Below, piece by piece: positions 7,326 to 14,903 of a stretch of 36,578 bases of DNA. Position 1 is the first letter of the stretch; the number at the start of each line of letters is the position of its first letter. Location: contig JAFAYW010000199.1 of the NCBI GenBank assembly GCA_019240125.1, positions 1 through 36,578 of the forward strand, given 5' to 3'. Below the pieces are notes generated by a model that did no database searches, had not been told where the DNA came from, and was given only the letters and a program-made list of their open reading frames with translations. The translations under genes were made by a program, and so were the position numbers. Source of the DNA: Alphaproteobacteria bacterium. GTDB taxonomy: Bacteria > Pseudomonadota > Alphaproteobacteria > ATCC43930 > CGMCC-115725.

Positions 7326-7406
7326 CGAGGCGACGCAGGCGACGCGGCAATCCCGGTCCATTAAAGTCTCCCTCGGATCGTGATTGCTTCGCTGCGCTCG
7401 CAATGG
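7321..7406. repeat. REP-like palindromic repeat, copy A1
   Basis: The left arm is TATTGCGAGGCGACG...GCGGCAATCCC and the right arm is GATTGCTTCGCTGCGCTCGCAATGG, imperfect inverses of each other. This is the 'TCATTGCGAG ... GGATTGCTTCGC ... CTCGCAATGA' type of extragenic palindrome common in alphaproteobacterial genomes. Related copies in this window lie at 10696-10782, 12836-12920 and 29401-29488, all between genes. Confidence 0.75.
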
Positions 7407-7481
7407 CAGCCGTTGTATAGATTAGCCAGCCGTTTTGTGTCCCGATCGGCAATATGCGGGCGTCAAGGAGCGCCAAAGCGA

Positions 7482-8714
7482 ATGTCACTGAACAAGAAAT
7501 CGTTCGACCCCGGAGCGGCCGCGCCGCTCGACGGCATCCGCGTCGTCGACCTGTCACGGCTGGTCGCCGGCAATGCGGTGACGTCGCAGCTCGCCGATTT
7601 CGGTGCCGAGGTGCTGAAGATCGAAGACCCGGTCAAGGGCGATCCGCTGCGGGCCTGGCAGACAGACGGGGTCAGCGTCCACTGGAAGCTCTACGCGCGC
7701 AACAAGAAGAGTGTGGCGCTGAATCTGAGAGACCAGCGCGCGAGCGATGTCCTGCACGACCTGATCGCGGCGAGCGAGGTCCTGGTTGAGAATTTCCGGC
7801 CCGGTACGCTGGAGAAGATGGGATTGAGTCCCACCGTACTGCATGCGCGCAACCCGCGCCTGGTGATCGTGCGCGTTTCGGGCTGGGGCCAGGACGGCCC
7901 CTATCGTGACAGGCCGGGATTCGGCACGCTGGTCGAGAGCGTGTCTGGCTATGCCTCGCGCACGGGTTTCGCCGACCGCGAGCCGGTGCTGCCGCCGACC
8001 GCCCTGGCCGACATGGTCGCCGGGCTATACGGCGCCTTTGCCGTGATGGTGGCATTGCGCCAGGTCGAGGTGGAAGGCGGCAAAGGCCAGGTCATCGACC
8101 TGCCGCTGCTCGACCCGCTGTTTTCGTTCATCGCGACCGAGGCACCGATCTACAAGCTGACGCAGCAGATCCGGCCCCGCACCGGCAGCCGATCGGAAAC
8201 CACGTCGCCGCGCAATGTGTTCCGCACCAAGGATGGCCGATATATCGGCATCTCCGCCTCGATCCAGGCGATGTCGGAGCGGCTGTTCCGCGCGATCGGC
8301 CGCGAGGACATGATTGGCCATCCGCGCTTCCACAACAACACCGAGCGGCTGAAGAACGTTGAAGATACCGAGGCCCCGATCATCGAATTCATCGCCTCAC
8401 GTACCCTTGAGGAAAACATGGCCGCCTTCTCCGCCGCCGAGGTGACGGCGGCGCCGGTTTACGATATCGACCAGTTCCTCGCCGACCCGCATGTCCGCGA
8501 GCGCGAGATCGTCGTCGATGTACCGGACGCGCACCTTGGCGAGATCACGATGCACAACATCATCCCGCGCCTGTCCCGCACGCCCGGCCGCCTGCGCACC
8601 CCCGCCCCGGCGATTGGCGAGCATACCGCCGAAATCCTCGGCCAGTTTGGCATCACCCTGGATACGCTCGAAGACTGGGCGAAGGATGGCGCGGTCGGTT
8701 TGCCGAAGGAATGA
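7482..8714 (+). CDS. CaiB/BaiF (class III) CoA-transferase
   Basis: A 410-residue class III CoA-transferase. The N-terminal signature LDGIRVVDLSRLVAGNAVTSQLADFGAEVLKIEDP, the Asn-Phe-Arg-Pro-Gly motif (ENFRPGTL, near residue 104) and the catalytic aspartate (Asp177 in ALADMVAGLYGAF) are all present. The enzyme moves CoA from an acyl-CoA donor such as succinyl-CoA to a carboxylic acid in the cytoplasm. ATG 7482 has AAGGAG about 11 bases upstream; an in-frame extension upstream runs into the REP-like repeat and is unlikely. It lies 203 bases after the lyase and 88 bases before the CoA-ester lyase gene, on the same strand. Activating the substrate that the downstream lyase then cleaves is the natural inference, as in citramalyl-CoA or malyl-CoA routes. 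Confidence 0.88.
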   Translation: MSLNKKSFDPGAAAPLDGIRVVDLSRLVAGNAVTSQLADFGAEVLKIEDPVKGDPLRAWQTDGVSVHWKLYARNKKSVALNLRDQRASDVLHDLIAASEVLVENFRPGTLEKMGLSPTVLHARNPRLVIVRVSGWGQDGPYRDRPGFGTLVESVSGYASRTGFADREPVLPPTALADMVAGLYGAFAVMVALRQVEVEGGKGQVIDLPLLDPLFSFIATEAPIYKLTQQIRPRTGSRSETTSPRNVFRTKDGRYIGISASIQAMSERLFRAIGREDMIGHPRFHNNTERLKNVEDTEAPIIEFIASRTLEENMAAFSAAEVTAAPVYDIDQFLADPHVREREIVVDVPDAHLGEITMHNIIPRLSRTPGRLRTPAPAIGEHTAEILGQFGITLDTLEDWAKDGAVGLPKE

Positions 8715-8776
8715 CATGCGATGCCCTGCCCTTCACCCAGCCCGTCGCGAAGCGATGGGAGAGTGAGGGGCAAAGT
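8715..8776. repeat. REP-like element of a second family (B)
   Basis: The gap between the CoA-transferase and the CoA-ester lyase contains CCCTTCACCCAGCCCGTCGC and GGGAGAGTGAGGGGCAAAG around a CCCGTCGC-GAA-GCGATGGG hairpin (8 pairs including one G-T). This matches the widely dispersed 'CCCTCACCC...CTCTCCC...GGGTGAGGG' type of intergenic repeat. It has no T-run and is more likely a REP-like or mRNA-stabilising element than a terminator. Confidence 0.6.
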
Positions 8777-8802
8777 GGCGTAACAGAAAATGGGCAGCAA
8801 CA

Positions 8803-9708
8803 ATGAAACCTGATCTACCCGTCTGGCGGTCGATGCTGTTTGTGCCGGTGACGGCGCAGCGCTTTGTTGATGGCGCGGCGAAGCGCGGTGCGGATGCGAT
8901 CATCCTCGATCTGGAGGATGCGGTCGCCGCCTCGGAGAAGGAACGCGCGCGCACCCTGGTCGCCGACGCGGCGCGCACCGTGTCGCGCGGCGGCGCCGAT
9001 GTGATCGTGCGGCTCAACCGGCCGATGCGCATGACGGTGCGCGACCTTGAGGCCGTCGTCGGGCATGCGAATGCGGTGGCGCTACCGAAGGCCGAGAGCG
9101 CGCATCATGTCGAACTGGTCGCCGAGATGATCGACGAATTGGAGGTCGAGCGTGGTATCCCGCACGGCACCACCAAGATGCTGGCGATGGTCGAGACCTG
9201 CTCGGCGTTTTTCAGCATCGACAAGATCGCCAAGGCTAGCCCGCGCCTCGTCGGCCTCAATCTCGGCGCGGAGGATTTCGCGCTGTCGGCCGGCATGCTG
9301 CCGGAGGCCGAAGGTCTCTTCATGCCCAAGCAGATGTGCATCCTGGCGGCACGCGCCGCCGGCATCATGCCGCTGGGGTTTGTCGGCACCGTCGCCGATT
9401 TCAGCGATCTCGACGGCTTCCGCGAGACCGTGCGCCGCTCGCGCCGTCTCGGGTTTCTCGGCGCCAGCGTCATCCATCCCAGTCAGGTCGCGATCCTCAA
9501 CGAGGAATTTCGACCGAGCCCGCCTGAGGTCGGGCATGCCCGCCGCGTGGTCGCGGCCTATGACAAAGCGCTGGCCGAAGGCGTCGGCGCGGTCACCGTC
9601 GACGGCAAGATGATCGACGTGCCGATCGTCGACCGTGCCAATCTGCTGCTGCAGCGCGAGGAGGCGATCGCCGCGCGCGAGGCCCGCAAGCAGGCTGCCG
9701 CGGCATGA
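8803..9708 (+). CDS. CitE-like CoA-ester lyase (HpcH/HpaI superfamily)
   Basis: A 301-residue protein with the hallmarks of citrate lyase beta-subunit-like enzymes: RSMLFVPVTAQRFVDGAAKRGADAIILDLEDAV at the start, the substrate-binding Arg in IVRLNRP, a Glu in MVETCSAFFSI, the Mg2+ aspartate in LNLGAEDFALSAG, and the C-terminal GFLGASVIHPSQV. Members cleave malyl-CoA, citramalyl-CoA or beta-methylmalyl-CoA to acetyl- or propionyl-CoA and a 2-oxo acid. The exact acyl-CoA is not readable. The ribosome site before ATG 8803 is weak (GGGCAGCAAC). Its stop overlaps the start of the Gfo/Idh gene by ATGA, so the two are translationally coupled. The upstream CoA-transferase could make its substrate. 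Confidence 0.85.
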   Translation: MKPDLPVWRSMLFVPVTAQRFVDGAAKRGADAIILDLEDAVAASEKERARTLVADAARTVSRGGADVIVRLNRPMRMTVRDLEAVVGHANAVALPKAESAHHVELVAEMIDELEVERGIPHGTTKMLAMVETCSAFFSIDKIAKASPRLVGLNLGAEDFALSAGMLPEAEGLFMPKQMCILAARAAGIMPLGFVGTVADFSDLDGFRETVRRSRRLGFLGASVIHPSQVAILNEEFRPSPPEVGHARRVVAAYDKALAEGVGAVTVDGKMIDVPIVDRANLLLQREEAIAAREARKQAAAA

Positions 9709-10676
9709 TCAAGGCGGCGATCGTCGGCCTCGGCCGGTGGGGTCAGACCCTGGTCAATTCGGTGCAGGGCAACAGCGACAAGATCCGGTTCAGCACAGCG
9801 GTCAGCCGCGATCCTGCGCGGGTGCAGGAGTTTACCGCCAGGCATGGCCTGAAAACCGTCACCTCTCTGGCCGCGGCGCTGACCGACCCAGCGGTCGACG
9901 CGGTCGTGTTGGCGACGCCGCATTCGCAGCATCTCGACGAGGTGTTGGCGACCGCGGCGGCCGGCAAGGCGGTCTTCTGCGAGAAGCCGCTGACCCTGAC
10001 GCGCGCCGAGGCGGAGCGCGCCGTCGCCGCCTGCCGCGACGCGGGCGTGTTGCTTGGCGTAGGCACCGACAAGCGCTTCTTCCCGGCGATGGCGGAGGTC
10101 GCGCGGCTCTCTGAAAGCGGCGAACTCGGCCAATTGCTGCACCTCGAGGGCAATTTCAGCAACGAGGTGTCGGCGATGTTCTTCTCGCCGTGGCGTGACT
10201 CGCCCGAGGAATCGCCGGCGGCGGGGATGACCGGAACCGGTATTCATGTGCTGGACTCGATGATCCGCATTGCCGGACCGGTGCATCGCGTGCGGGCACA
10301 GATCGTCGCGCAGAAGCCGGCGCCCGACCCGCTCGACACGATCTCGATCCTGCTCGAATTCAGCTCGGGGATGAGCGGCACCCTAGCGGCGGTGCGCTGC
10401 ACGCCGTTGTTCCTACGACTGCATGTGTTTGGCCGGGACGGCTCGGCCGAGGTGGTGGGGCGCAACGAACTGATCCTGCGGCGCAGCCGTGGCGAGGCCG
10501 AGCACCGTAAATTCCCGGCAAACGACTCGGTGCGGATTAACCTCGAAGCATTTGCCGACGCGCTGACCGGCGCCGCGCCCTACCCGATCACCACGGATCA
10601 CATGATCGACGTCGTCGCGGCATTCGAGGCCATCACTAAATCGGCCGCCGCTGATGGCGAGGGTGTAAAAGCTTAA
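9705..10676 (+). CDS. Gfo/Idh/MocA-family NAD(P)-dependent oxidoreductase
   Basis: A 323-residue two-domain oxidoreductase. It has the Rossmann motif AAIVGLGRWGQ (Gly8-x-Gly10-x-x-Gly13), the acidic/basic NAD-pocket region TAVSRDPARV, the family's CEKPL motif (Glu93-Lys94-Pro95) and the C-terminal GTGIHVLDSM (His181, Asp184), which lies over the substrate. Members oxidise or reduce sugars, inositols, hydroxy acids or biliverdin. The ATG sits in a 4-base ATGA overlap with the stop of the CoA-ester lyase, so both are made from one mRNA. That context suggests a hydroxy/oxo-acid substrate or product rather than a sugar, but this is inference. The 196 bases downstream hold REP copy A2 and no gene. 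Confidence 0.85.
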   Translation: MIKAAIVGLGRWGQTLVNSVQGNSDKIRFSTAVSRDPARVQEFTARHGLKTVTSLAAALTDPAVDAVVLATPHSQHLDEVLATAAAGKAVFCEKPLTLTRAEAERAVAACRDAGVLLGVGTDKRFFPAMAEVARLSESGELGQLLHLEGNFSNEVSAMFFSPWRDSPEESPAAGMTGTGIHVLDSMIRIAGPVHRVRAQIVAQKPAPDPLDTISILLEFSSGMSGTLAAVRCTPLFLRLHVFGRDGSAEVVGRNELILRRSRGEAEHRKFPANDSVRINLEAFADALTGAAPYPITTDHMIDVVAAFEAITKSAAADGEGVKA

Positions 10677-10695
10677 TGGCCATCTTCACCACATC

Positions 10696-10782
10696 GTCAG
10701 TGCGAGGAGCCGGAGGCGACGCGGCAATCCCGATCCGCTGAGGCTCTCACTGGCCGAGATTGCCTCCCTGCGCTCGCAATAA
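10696..10782. repeat. REP-like palindromic repeat, copy A2
   Basis: The left arm reads GTCAGTGCGAGGAGCCGGAG with GGCGACGCGGCAATCCCG following. The right arm is GAGATTGCCTCCCTGCGCTCGCAATAA. It belongs to the same family as A1 and sits between the Gfo/Idh gene and the S9 peptidase gene. Confidence 0.75.
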
Positions 10783-10872
10783 CCGCGTTTTGGGTATTGG
10801 TGATCCTGGACGCGCCAGCGGCGTTCTCGTCTGTGATATCTGATTCATCCACGACGCTCGAGTGGCAAGTAA

Positions 10873-12804
10873 ATGGCTGAAACCCTGCCTTATGGCGCCT
10901 GGCGATCGCCGATCACCTCGGACCTGATCGTCGGCGAGGCGATCGGGCTCGGCGAGATACTGGTGAATGGTCCGGATATTTACTGGATCGAGAGCCGACC
11001 GAGCGAGGCGGGCCGTAATGTAATTGTCCGCGCCCTGCCTGGCGGCGGCACCGAAGACGTGACCCAAAAGCCATTCAGCGTCCGCTCGCGGGTGCACGAA
11101 TATGGCGGCGGCAGCGCGCTGCTGCACGACGGCGTCTTTTACTTCACGAACTATGCCGACCAGCGCCTGTATCGACAGCAACCCGGCGGTGCGGCGGCGC
11201 CGATTACGCCCGCCGGCGACCAGCAGACACCCGGCACGCGTCGGCGCTATGCCGATGCTGTCTATGATGCTACGCGGCGGCGGTGGATCGGGGTGCGCGA
11301 AGAACACAGCGACGGAGGCCGTGTCGATAACGCCCTGGTTGCGGTCGAGCCCGCCACACCCGGCCCCGGTCGTATCCTCGCGGAGGGTCATGATTTCTTT
11401 GCTTCAGCAACATTGTCGCCGGATGGCAGCCGACTTGCCTGGCTAAGCTGGGACCATCCGAACATGCCATGGGTCTCGACCCAGCTCTGGGTCGCCACGA
11501 TTGTCGAGGATGGCGGTCTCGCCACACCGGTTCTTGTCGCCGGCGGGGACAACGAGTCGATCTTCCAGCCCGAATGGTCGCCCGACGGGCTCCTGCATTT
11601 CATCTCGGACCGCAGCGGCTGGTGGAACCTGTATCGCTGCGATCCCGGTTCGGATACGGCGCGGGCCCTATGCCCGCGCGCAACCGAATTCGGCGCGCCG
11701 CAATGGGTCTTCGGCCAATCCACTTACGCTTTCCTGTCGGCCGACCAGATCGTCTGCACCTATGACGAGGATGGCGGGGGTAAGCTGGCACGGCTCGATC
11801 TCGCCAACGGCGCGCTGGCCCCCTTGGCGCTGCCCTACACGTCCTTTGGTGGCATCAGGATCGCCGGGAACCGGGTGGTCTGCCGTGCTGGGTCGCCGAC
11901 CGGGCCCGGCGCAATCGTCGCGGTCGATCCGGAGACCACCGCCGTCGAGGTGTTGCGCATCTCGGCCCCCGCCGCCAACGACGACAAATTGCGGCGCTAT
12001 TTCTCGGTGCCGCGACTGCTTGAATTCCCGACCGAAAACGGGCTCACCGCCTTCGCGCATTACTACCCGCCATACAACCCGGATTTCGCGGCTCCAGCCG
12101 ATGAACGGCCGCCTCTCGTCGTCAAATGCCATGGCGGACCGACCGCCTCGGCTTCAACGACACTGAGCCTCGGCATCCAATACTGGACGAGCCGCGGCAT
12201 TGCCGTGCTGGATGTCGATTACGGCGGCAGCACCGGCTATGGCCGCGCCTATCGCGAGCGGCTGAAGGGACAATGGGGCGTTGTCGATGTCGATGATTGC
12301 GTCAACGCCACGCGCTACGCGATCGCCGAAGGACTGGCCGACGCCGAGCGCGTCGTCATCACCGGCGGCAGCGCCGGCGGCTATACCGTGCTGGCGGCGT
12401 TGGCGCAGCGCGATGTGTTCCGGGGCGGCGCCAGCTATTACGGGGTCAGCGACATCGCCGCTCTGGCGCGCGATACCCACAAATTCGAATCGCGTTACCT
12501 CGATTGGCTGATCGGCCCCTACCCCGAACGCGAAGACCTATATCGCGAGCGCTCGCCGCTGACACATGCCGCGGGGCTGCGCCGGCCGGTGATCTTCTTC
12601 CAGGGGGCCGATGACAAGGTGGTGCCGCCAAACCAGACCGAGCTGATGGTCGATGCCCTCCAGCGTCAGGGGATCCCGGTCGGCTATCTGCTGTTCGAGG
12701 GCGAGGCTCACGGTTTTCGCCGTGCTGAAAACATCAAGCGGGCGCTCGATGCCGAACTCTATTTCTACGCCTCGCTGATCTTCCGCTGCCGCCTCAGTTA
12801 TTGA
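10873..12804 (+). CDS. S9-family serine peptidase (prolyl oligopeptidase / acylaminoacyl peptidase type)
   Basis: A 643-residue protein. Residues 1-390 form a beta-propeller with TolB-like blades (ATLSPDGSRLAWLSWDHP, QPEWSPDGLLHFISDRSG). Residues 400-643 form an alpha/beta hydrolase: KCHGGPT for the oxyanion loop, YGGSTGYGRAYRERL, the nucleophile elbow GGSAGGY (Ser500), QGADDKVVPPNQ (Asp581) and EGEAHGF (His613). It hydrolyses short peptides or acyl-peptides. No signal peptide is visible, so it is probably cytoplasmic. The ribosome site is weak. It is monocistronic on the plus strand and converges with the MOSC gene, with REP copy A3 in the gap. Confidence 0.9.
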   Translation: MAETLPYGAWRSPITSDLIVGEAIGLGEILVNGPDIYWIESRPSEAGRNVIVRALPGGGTEDVTQKPFSVRSRVHEYGGGSALLHDGVFYFTNYADQRLYRQQPGGAAAPITPAGDQQTPGTRRRYADAVYDATRRRWIGVREEHSDGGRVDNALVAVEPATPGPGRILAEGHDFFASATLSPDGSRLAWLSWDHPNMPWVSTQLWVATIVEDGGLATPVLVAGGDNESIFQPEWSPDGLLHFISDRSGWWNLYRCDPGSDTARALCPRATEFGAPQWVFGQSTYAFLSADQIVCTYDEDGGGKLARLDLANGALAPLALPYTSFGGIRIAGNRVVCRAGSPTGPGAIVAVDPETTAVEVLRISAPAANDDKLRRYFSVPRLLEFPTENGLTAFAHYYPPYNPDFAAPADERPPLVVKCHGGPTASASTTLSLGIQYWTSRGIAVLDVDYGGSTGYGRAYRERLKGQWGVVDVDDCVNATRYAIAEGLADAERVVITGGSAGGYTVLAALAQRDVFRGGASYYGVSDIAALARDTHKFESRYLDWLIGPYPEREDLYRERSPLTHAAGLRRPVIFFQGADDKVVPPNQTELMVDALQRQGIPVGYLLFEGEAHGFRRAENIKRALDAELYFYASLIFRCRLSY

Positions 12805-12835
12805 GACGGGTGCGCCGCCGCCCTCTATCGCGTGT

Positions 12836-12920
12836 GTCATTGCGCGCGGAGCGAAGCAACCTCGTAGGATGGAGGCTCCCTGTGGCGCGCGGTTGCCGCG
12901 TCGCTGCGCTCCTCGCAATC
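12836..12920. repeat. REP-like palindromic repeat, copy A3
   Basis: The left arm is GTCATTGCGCGCGGAGCGAA followed by GCAACCTCG. The right arm is CGGTTGCCGCGTCGCTGCGC then TCCTCGCAATC. It fills the 125-base gap between the convergent S9 peptidase and MOSC genes, where it could act as a bidirectional transcription end or mRNA 3' protector. Confidence 0.75.
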
Positions 12921-12929
12921 GGGCAGGGA

Positions 12930-13472
12930 TTAGACCGGCTCCAGCGGGCGGTGTGTGCCGGCCGGCAACGTGACGGTGATCGGGTCGCCGGCGCGGACGG
13001 CGCCGCCGGTGACAACGGTGGCCATGATGCCGGCCTTGCGGATCAGGTTGCCAGCGGCGTCGCGGTCGAGGGTGGCCTGCATCAGACCGGGGCGGAAATC
13101 GTTGAGCTGCCTGCAGGGGTTGCGCAGGCCGGTCACCTCGATGATCGCGGTGTCGCCGAGCCGCAACAGCGTGGCGGTCGGGAGGCCGAGCAGATCGAGT
13201 CCCTGCGTCGTAACGTTCTCGCCCATGTCGCCCGGCTTTATGGCGAACCCGGCAGCGTGCAACTCATCGAGCAATTCAGCCTGCATTAGATGGACTTGCC
13301 GCAGGTTGGGCAGGTGGCCGAATTTTGCGATGCGCGAGCGGTGCTGCACCGTCGCCCCGAGATGCGCGTCGCCTTCGACGCCCAACCCCGCCAGCAGCCG
13401 GATGCACTCGCCAACCGGCTTTGAGAAGCTGTGCGTTGCGCTCTGCGCAACCGCGACGACAGTGCCGCCCAT
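12930..13472 (-). CDS. MOSC-domain protein
   Basis: A 180-residue protein with the MOSC pattern: an N-terminal strand (VVAVAQS), FSKPVGECIRLLAGLGVEGDAHLG, RQVHLMQAELLDEL, then KPGDMGENVTTQGLDL and the conserved cysteine in VTGLRNPCRQLNDF (near residue 128). MOSC domains carry or transfer sulfur, as in Moco sulfurase and the YiiM/YuaD-type molybdenum hydroxylation proteins. This single-domain form is of the YiiM-like kind. I choose ATG 13472, with GGGGAG 7-12 bases upstream, over the longer frame to 13565, whose extra 31 residues are Arg-rich and overlap the MFS gene. It lies 19 bases after the MFS stop and is probably co-transcribed with it. Confidence 0.85.
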   Translation of the reverse strand: MGGTVVAVAQSATHSFSKPVGECIRLLAGLGVEGDAHLGATVQHRSRIAKFGHLPNLRQVHLMQAELLDELHAAGFAIKPGDMGENVTTQGLDLLGLPTATLLRLGDTAIIEVTGLRNPCRQLNDFRPGLMQATLDRDAAGNLIRKAGIMATVVTGGAVRAGDPITVTLPAGTHRPLEPV

Positions 13473-13491
13473 GCCCCGCTCCCCGCGCGAG

Positions 13492-14763
13492 TTACGCCTT
13501 CGCCGGGGTCGCCTGGATGCCCGCCTGATCGCCTGGCGGGCTGGCCCGGAACTTGCGGCCGACATCCGGCAGGAACACCGTCAACAGCCCCAACATCGGC
13601 AGGAAGGCGCAGACCTGATACACAAAGTCGATGTTTGTCGTATCGGCCAGTTTACCCAGCGCCGCTGCGCCGATGCCGCCCAGGCCGAACGACAGGCCAA
13701 AGAACAGTCCGGCGATCGTGCCGACCTTGCCGGGGATCAGGTCGATCGCGTAGACGACGATCGCCGACGAGGCCGAGGCCATCGTGAGCCCAATCACCAC
13801 AGTCAGAACGCAGGTAGCGGTCAGCCCGGCATAGGGCAGCAGCAGGGTGAAGGGGATCACTCCGAGGATCGAGCCCCAGATAACCGACTTACGGCCGATC
13901 CGGTCGCCGACCGGGCCGCCGATCAGCGTGCCGAGCGCGACCGAGGCGAGGAAGACGAACAGATAGATCTGGGCCTGCTCGACGGTCACGCCGAATTTGT
14001 GGATCAGGTAGAAGGTGTAATAGCTGTTGAGGCTGGTTTGATAGAACGATTTGGAAAACACCAGCATCAGCAGGATCACGACCGACCAGATCACGCGCTG
14101 GCGCGACACCTCGGAGCGTGGCGCGGTGGCACGGCCGCGCACCGGAGCGGAGCGCTCGCGCCAATGCCAGTTGCTGACGGCGATCAGCACCGCCATCGCC
14201 AGCAGCGCCGCAACCGAAAACCAGCTGACGCTGCCCTGCCCGCGCGGGATCACGATAAAGGCCGCCAGGATCGGCCCGGTCGCCGACCCGACATTTCCGC
14301 CGACCTGGAACAACGACTGGGCAAGGCCATGGCGACCACCCGAGGCCATGCGTGCGACCCGCGACGCCTCGGGATGAAACACCGCAGAGCCGCACCCGAC
14401 CATCCCGGCGGCGAGCAGCAGCAGCGGAAAGCTCGACGCATGCGCCAGCATCAGCAGGCCGCTCAGCGTCGCACCCATTCCGACCGGCAACGAGTAGGGC
14501 TGCGGCCGGCGGTCGGCGATCGACCCGACGATCGGCTGCAGCAGCGACGAGGTGACCTGCATGGTCAGCGTAATGAGGCCGATCTGCGCAAAGCTGAGCC
14601 CGTATGCGCCCTTCAGCATCGGATACAGCGATGGCACCAGCGACTGGATCATGTCGTTCAGGAAATGCGAGAAACTCAGCGCCAGAATGATCGAATAGGT
14701 CGTGGCGTCGACAGCGCCGCCGCGGCGCGCGCCAACAGGTTCTTCGGAAGCAGTCGTCGTCAT
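13492..14763 (-). CDS. MFS transporter, Fsr (fosmidomycin resistance)-like
   Basis: A 423-residue membrane protein with about 12 hydrophobic helices. The opening ILALSFSHFLNDMIQSLVPSLYPML is typical of the Fsr branch, as are the loop GSIADRRPQPYSLPVGMG, FHPEASRVARMASGGRHGLAQSLFQVGGNVG, and GPVGDRIGRKSVIWGS between helices. Fsr-type proteins are proton-driven exporters; E. coli Fsr gives fosmidomycin resistance when overproduced, but the natural substrate is mostly unknown. AGGAG lies about 10 bases before ATG 14763. The MOSC gene follows 19 bases downstream. The divergent neighbour is a peptide-type solute-binding protein, with a 140-base gap between. Confidence 0.85.
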   Translation of the reverse strand: MTTTASEEPVGARRGGAVDATTYSIILALSFSHFLNDMIQSLVPSLYPMLKGAYGLSFAQIGLITLTMQVTSSLLQPIVGSIADRRPQPYSLPVGMGATLSGLLMLAHASSFPLLLLAAGMVGCGSAVFHPEASRVARMASGGRHGLAQSLFQVGGNVGSATGPILAAFIVIPRGQGSVSWFSVAALLAMAVLIAVSNWHWRERSAPVRGRATAPRSEVSRQRVIWSVVILLMLVFSKSFYQTSLNSYYTFYLIHKFGVTVEQAQIYLFVFLASVALGTLIGGPVGDRIGRKSVIWGSILGVIPFTLLLPYAGLTATCVLTVVIGLTMASASSAIVVYAIDLIPGKVGTIAGLFFGLSFGLGGIGAAALGKLADTTNIDFVYQVCAFLPMLGLLTVFLPDVGRKFRASPPGDQAGIQATPAKA

Positions 14764-14903
14764 TCGGGCAAAGCTCCTGCGCCGGCCGGCGGGGTTTCCG
14801 TTACATTACATCGCGATACTGGGTTTTTGGGGATTAGCTGCGCGCGCCGCGGCGATGGCAGCTATTCGCCGGCTGTGCCGCGGCCATTATCAGGGGAGAC
14901 CGC

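Noticed and set aside
10747-11391. 214-codon minus-strand open frame opposite the S9 peptidase start
   Set aside because: It reads through REP copy A2 and the antisense of a clear peptidase propeller.
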